This document shows, one piece after another, positions 42,754-43,834 of a stretch of 43,834 nt of DNA. Under the pieces are notes generated by a model, which was given only the letters and a program-made list of their open reading frames with translations, was not told the origin of the DNA and did not search any database. The DNA is from Rhodopseudomonas palustris (lineage in GTDB: Bacteria; Pseudomonadota; Alphaproteobacteria; Rhizobiales; Xanthobacteraceae). Numbering within the stretch: position 1 is the stretch's first letter; every line of letters begins with the position of its first letter. Location: NCBI GenBank assembly GCA_016215605.1, contig JACRJB010000058.1:1-43834 (forward strand). Reading direction: 5' to 3'. The position numbers and the translations under genes were made by a program.

Positions 42754-43656
42754 ATGGAAACGCGGGCGAATTACTTCCTGATCGGCACGTTCACCCTGGC
42801 GGTGATCGCCGCGGCGTTCGGCTTCGTGCTGTGGTTCCAGAGCCTGCACTCCACCAAGGCGCGCAGCCCGCTGCGGGTGGTGTTCGAGGGCGCGGCGTCC
42901 GGCCTGCGCAACGGCGGCAGCGTCAACTTCAACGGCGTCCGGGTCGGCGAGGTGATTTCGGTCAAGCTCGACAATCCAAAGCGCGTGGTGGCGCTGGCGA
43001 TGGTCGAGAACACCGCGCCGATCCGCAAGGACACGCTGGTCGGGCTGGAATTCCAGGGCCTCACCGGCGTCGCCGCGATCTCGCTGAAGGGCGGCATGGA
43101 GACCGCGCCGCCGGTGCCGCTCGACGAGGACGGCGTGCCGGTGCTGACCGCCGATCCGGAACTCTTGATGGACATCTCGGAATCGGTGAAGGCGACGCTG
43201 CGCAACGTCAACAAGGTGGTGGCCGAGAACGCCGAGTCGGTGAAGGATTCGCTGCAGAACCTGCAGGTGTTCACCTCGAGCCTGGCGCGCTCGTCGGACA
43301 AGATCGACAGCATCATGGCCAAGGTCGACGGCGTGATCGGCAAGACCGACAGCGTGATGCAGGGCATCGACGCGCTGGCCGGCGGCAAGGACGGGGGCGA
43401 ATTGTTCCAGGCGGTGAAGTCGTTCCGGGAACTCGCCGACAATCTCGACAAGCGCTCCGGGGCGCTGATCCTCGACGGCCGCCGCACGCTCGCCGACATC
43501 AGCAAGGCGGTGAACAATCTCGACCGCAACCCGACCCGGCTGCTGTTCGGCCCGAGCAACACCGCGCAGCAGGAGCAGGCGCCCGGTCCGCGCGCCGAGC
43601 AGCCCCGCCCGGCAGCGCCGCAGCCGCGCCCGCCGCGGCGCCGGACGGCGCAGTAA
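42754..43656 (+). CDS. mlaD: MlaD-type MCE-domain lipid-binding protein
   Basis: 300-residue protein with one N-terminal anchor helix (about 8-28) and one MCE domain (about 38-115), including FEGAASGLRNGGSVNFNGVRVGEV and FQGLTGVAAISLKGG in shorter pieces. The MCE domain forms a hexameric ring around a lipid channel in the periplasm. The C-terminal half is a long amphipathic helix region (150-250) with repeats like SDKIDSIMAKVDGVIGKTDS, then a Pro/Arg-rich tail. It follows mlaF after about 110 bases. Longer than E. coli MlaD, closer to the alphaproteobacterial type. Immediately downstream lies the IS insertion. Confidence 0.92.
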   Translation: METRANYFLIGTFTLAVIAAAFGFVLWFQSLHSTKARSPLRVVFEGAASGLRNGGSVNFNGVRVGEVISVKLDNPKRVVALAMVENTAPIRKDTLVGLEFQGLTGVAAISLKGGMETAPPVPLDEDGVPVLTADPELLMDISESVKATLRNVNKVVAENAESVKDSLQNLQVFTSSLARSSDKIDSIMAKVDGVIGKTDSVMQGIDALAGGKDGGELFQAVKSFRELADNLDKRSGALILDGRRTLADISKAVNNLDRNPTRLLFGPSNTAQQEQAPGPRAEQPRPAAPQPRPPRRRTAQ

Positions 43657-43678
43657 GCGGCGGTCGATCAAGTCCAAA

Positions 43679-43698
43679 GTCATTGCCGGGCTCGACCC
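43679..43698. repeat. truncated copy of the dispersed repeat
   Basis: GTCATTGCCGGGCTCGACCC is the exact inverse of the right end of the 3008-3154 element. The match stops at 43698, where the next bases differ and insertion-sequence DNA begins. The missing part is probably beyond the insertion, outside the window. Confidence 0.7.
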
Positions 43699-43834
43699 TA
43701 CGGGATTCACACATTTGGTCTGAGCTTCCAGCCTGCGAGCATGGCTTTGAGGGATTGGAGGCCGTGAAGGATCACGATGGGGCCTGGCTTGCCGTAGTAT
43801 CCTGTCCATCCGCCGAGGCGGGCGCAGATCCAGC
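43699..43834 (-). mobile_element. IS4-family insertion sequence, one end only
   Basis: From about 43699 the sequence leaves the dispersed repeat and carries the 3' end of a transposase gene. The terminal inverted repeat cannot be confirmed because the other end is outside the window. The inferred boundary is the point where the repeat match breaks. Confidence 0.65.
43707..43834 (-). CDS. IS4-family (Tn5/IS50-like) transposase, C-terminal fragment
   Basis: The window edge cuts the gene; the last 41 residues read WICARLGGWTGYYGKPGPIV, then ILHGLQSLKAMLAGW and KLRPNV, then stop. 'I-x-R-LGG-W-x-GYYGKPGP' followed by a Trp-containing helix is the C-terminal pattern of IS4-group transposases related to Tn5. 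The DDE catalytic residues lie beyond the window, so activity cannot be judged. Stop at 43707-43709. Confidence 0.85.
   Translation of the reverse strand, partial: WICARLGGWTGYYGKPGPIVILHGLQSLKAMLAGWKLRPNV

Noticed and set aside
1-43834. CRISPR array, phage block, tRNA or rRNA genes
   Set aside because: No regularly spaced direct repeats, phage structural genes or cloverleaf-like TTC arms were recognised. A tRNA scan was not possible by eye for the whole window.

Overview
The window is GC-rich DNA (about two thirds G+C in coding parts) from an alphaproteobacterium. The closest fit is the Rhodopseudomonas/Bradyrhizobium/Nitrobacter group. This is inferred from the protein set, the form II CoxL-like molybdenum protein, the cytochrome c-556-like gene, the PmtA/PlcP-like/Agt-like lipid genes, and the many GC-rich palindromic intergenic repeats of a kind common in that group. 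No rRNA, tRNA, CRISPR array or phage block was recognised.

Layout. 1-2.2 kb: a VapBC-type toxin-antitoxin pair with a candidate operator, a small four-helix membrane protein and a 44-residue basic protein. 2.2-3.2 kb: no convincing gene, but a run of strong hairpins and a dispersed palindrome. 3.2-9.5 kb: a DbpA-type DEAD-box helicase with an odd lysine-rich repeat tail, an NAD(P)-binding epimerase-like protein, two tiny exported proteins, a fumarylacetoacetate hydrolase-family enzyme and an MsbA-like ABC exporter. 9.6-24.6 kb: a cell-envelope polysaccharide region with galE, waaC-like, waaF-like, hldD, hldE, a membrane-bound UDP-sugar 4,6-dehydratase, GtrA, a WecA/WbpL-like sugar-phosphate transferase, a UDP-glucuronate-epimerase-like protein, an oxidoreductase/aminotransferase pair (possibly GnnA/GnnB for diamino-sugar lipid A) and murJ. 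A NodU/CmcH-type carbamoyltransferase follows, converging on murJ across a near-perfect palindrome.

27-31.8 kb: a small secreted Arg-Gly-repeat protein with a clear terminator, an orphan form II CoxL-like molybdenum hydroxylase large subunit, a cytochrome c'/c-556-like protein, a membrane-anchored diheme cytochrome and a stand-alone AsnC/Lrp ligand-binding domain. 31.9-36.7 kb: thiD, a decayed gene tail, then pmtA, a PlcP-like metallophosphoesterase and a GT4 glycosyltransferase. Those three together look like a membrane-lipid remodelling unit. A threonine dehydratase follows. 37-40.6 kb: a large Ala/Pro/Glu-rich protein of unknown role, an MFS transporter and a dipeptide epimerase. 40.7-43.7 kb: an Mla-type lipid ABC transporter (STAS-MlaE fusion, MlaF, MlaD). 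The window ends inside an IS4-family insertion sequence that appears to have landed in one of the dispersed repeats.

The genes share a strong envelope theme: LPS core heptose, O-antigen initiation, possible lipid A diamino-sugar supply, peptidoglycan precursor flipping, phospholipid methylation and turnover, and phospholipid trafficking. I did not find a clearly new multi-gene system. The most promising leads are the structured non-coding stretch at 2.7-2.9 kb, the tiny exported proteins, the RG-repeat secreted protein, the orphan CoxL with its cytochromes, and the pmtA-plcP-agt-like unit.
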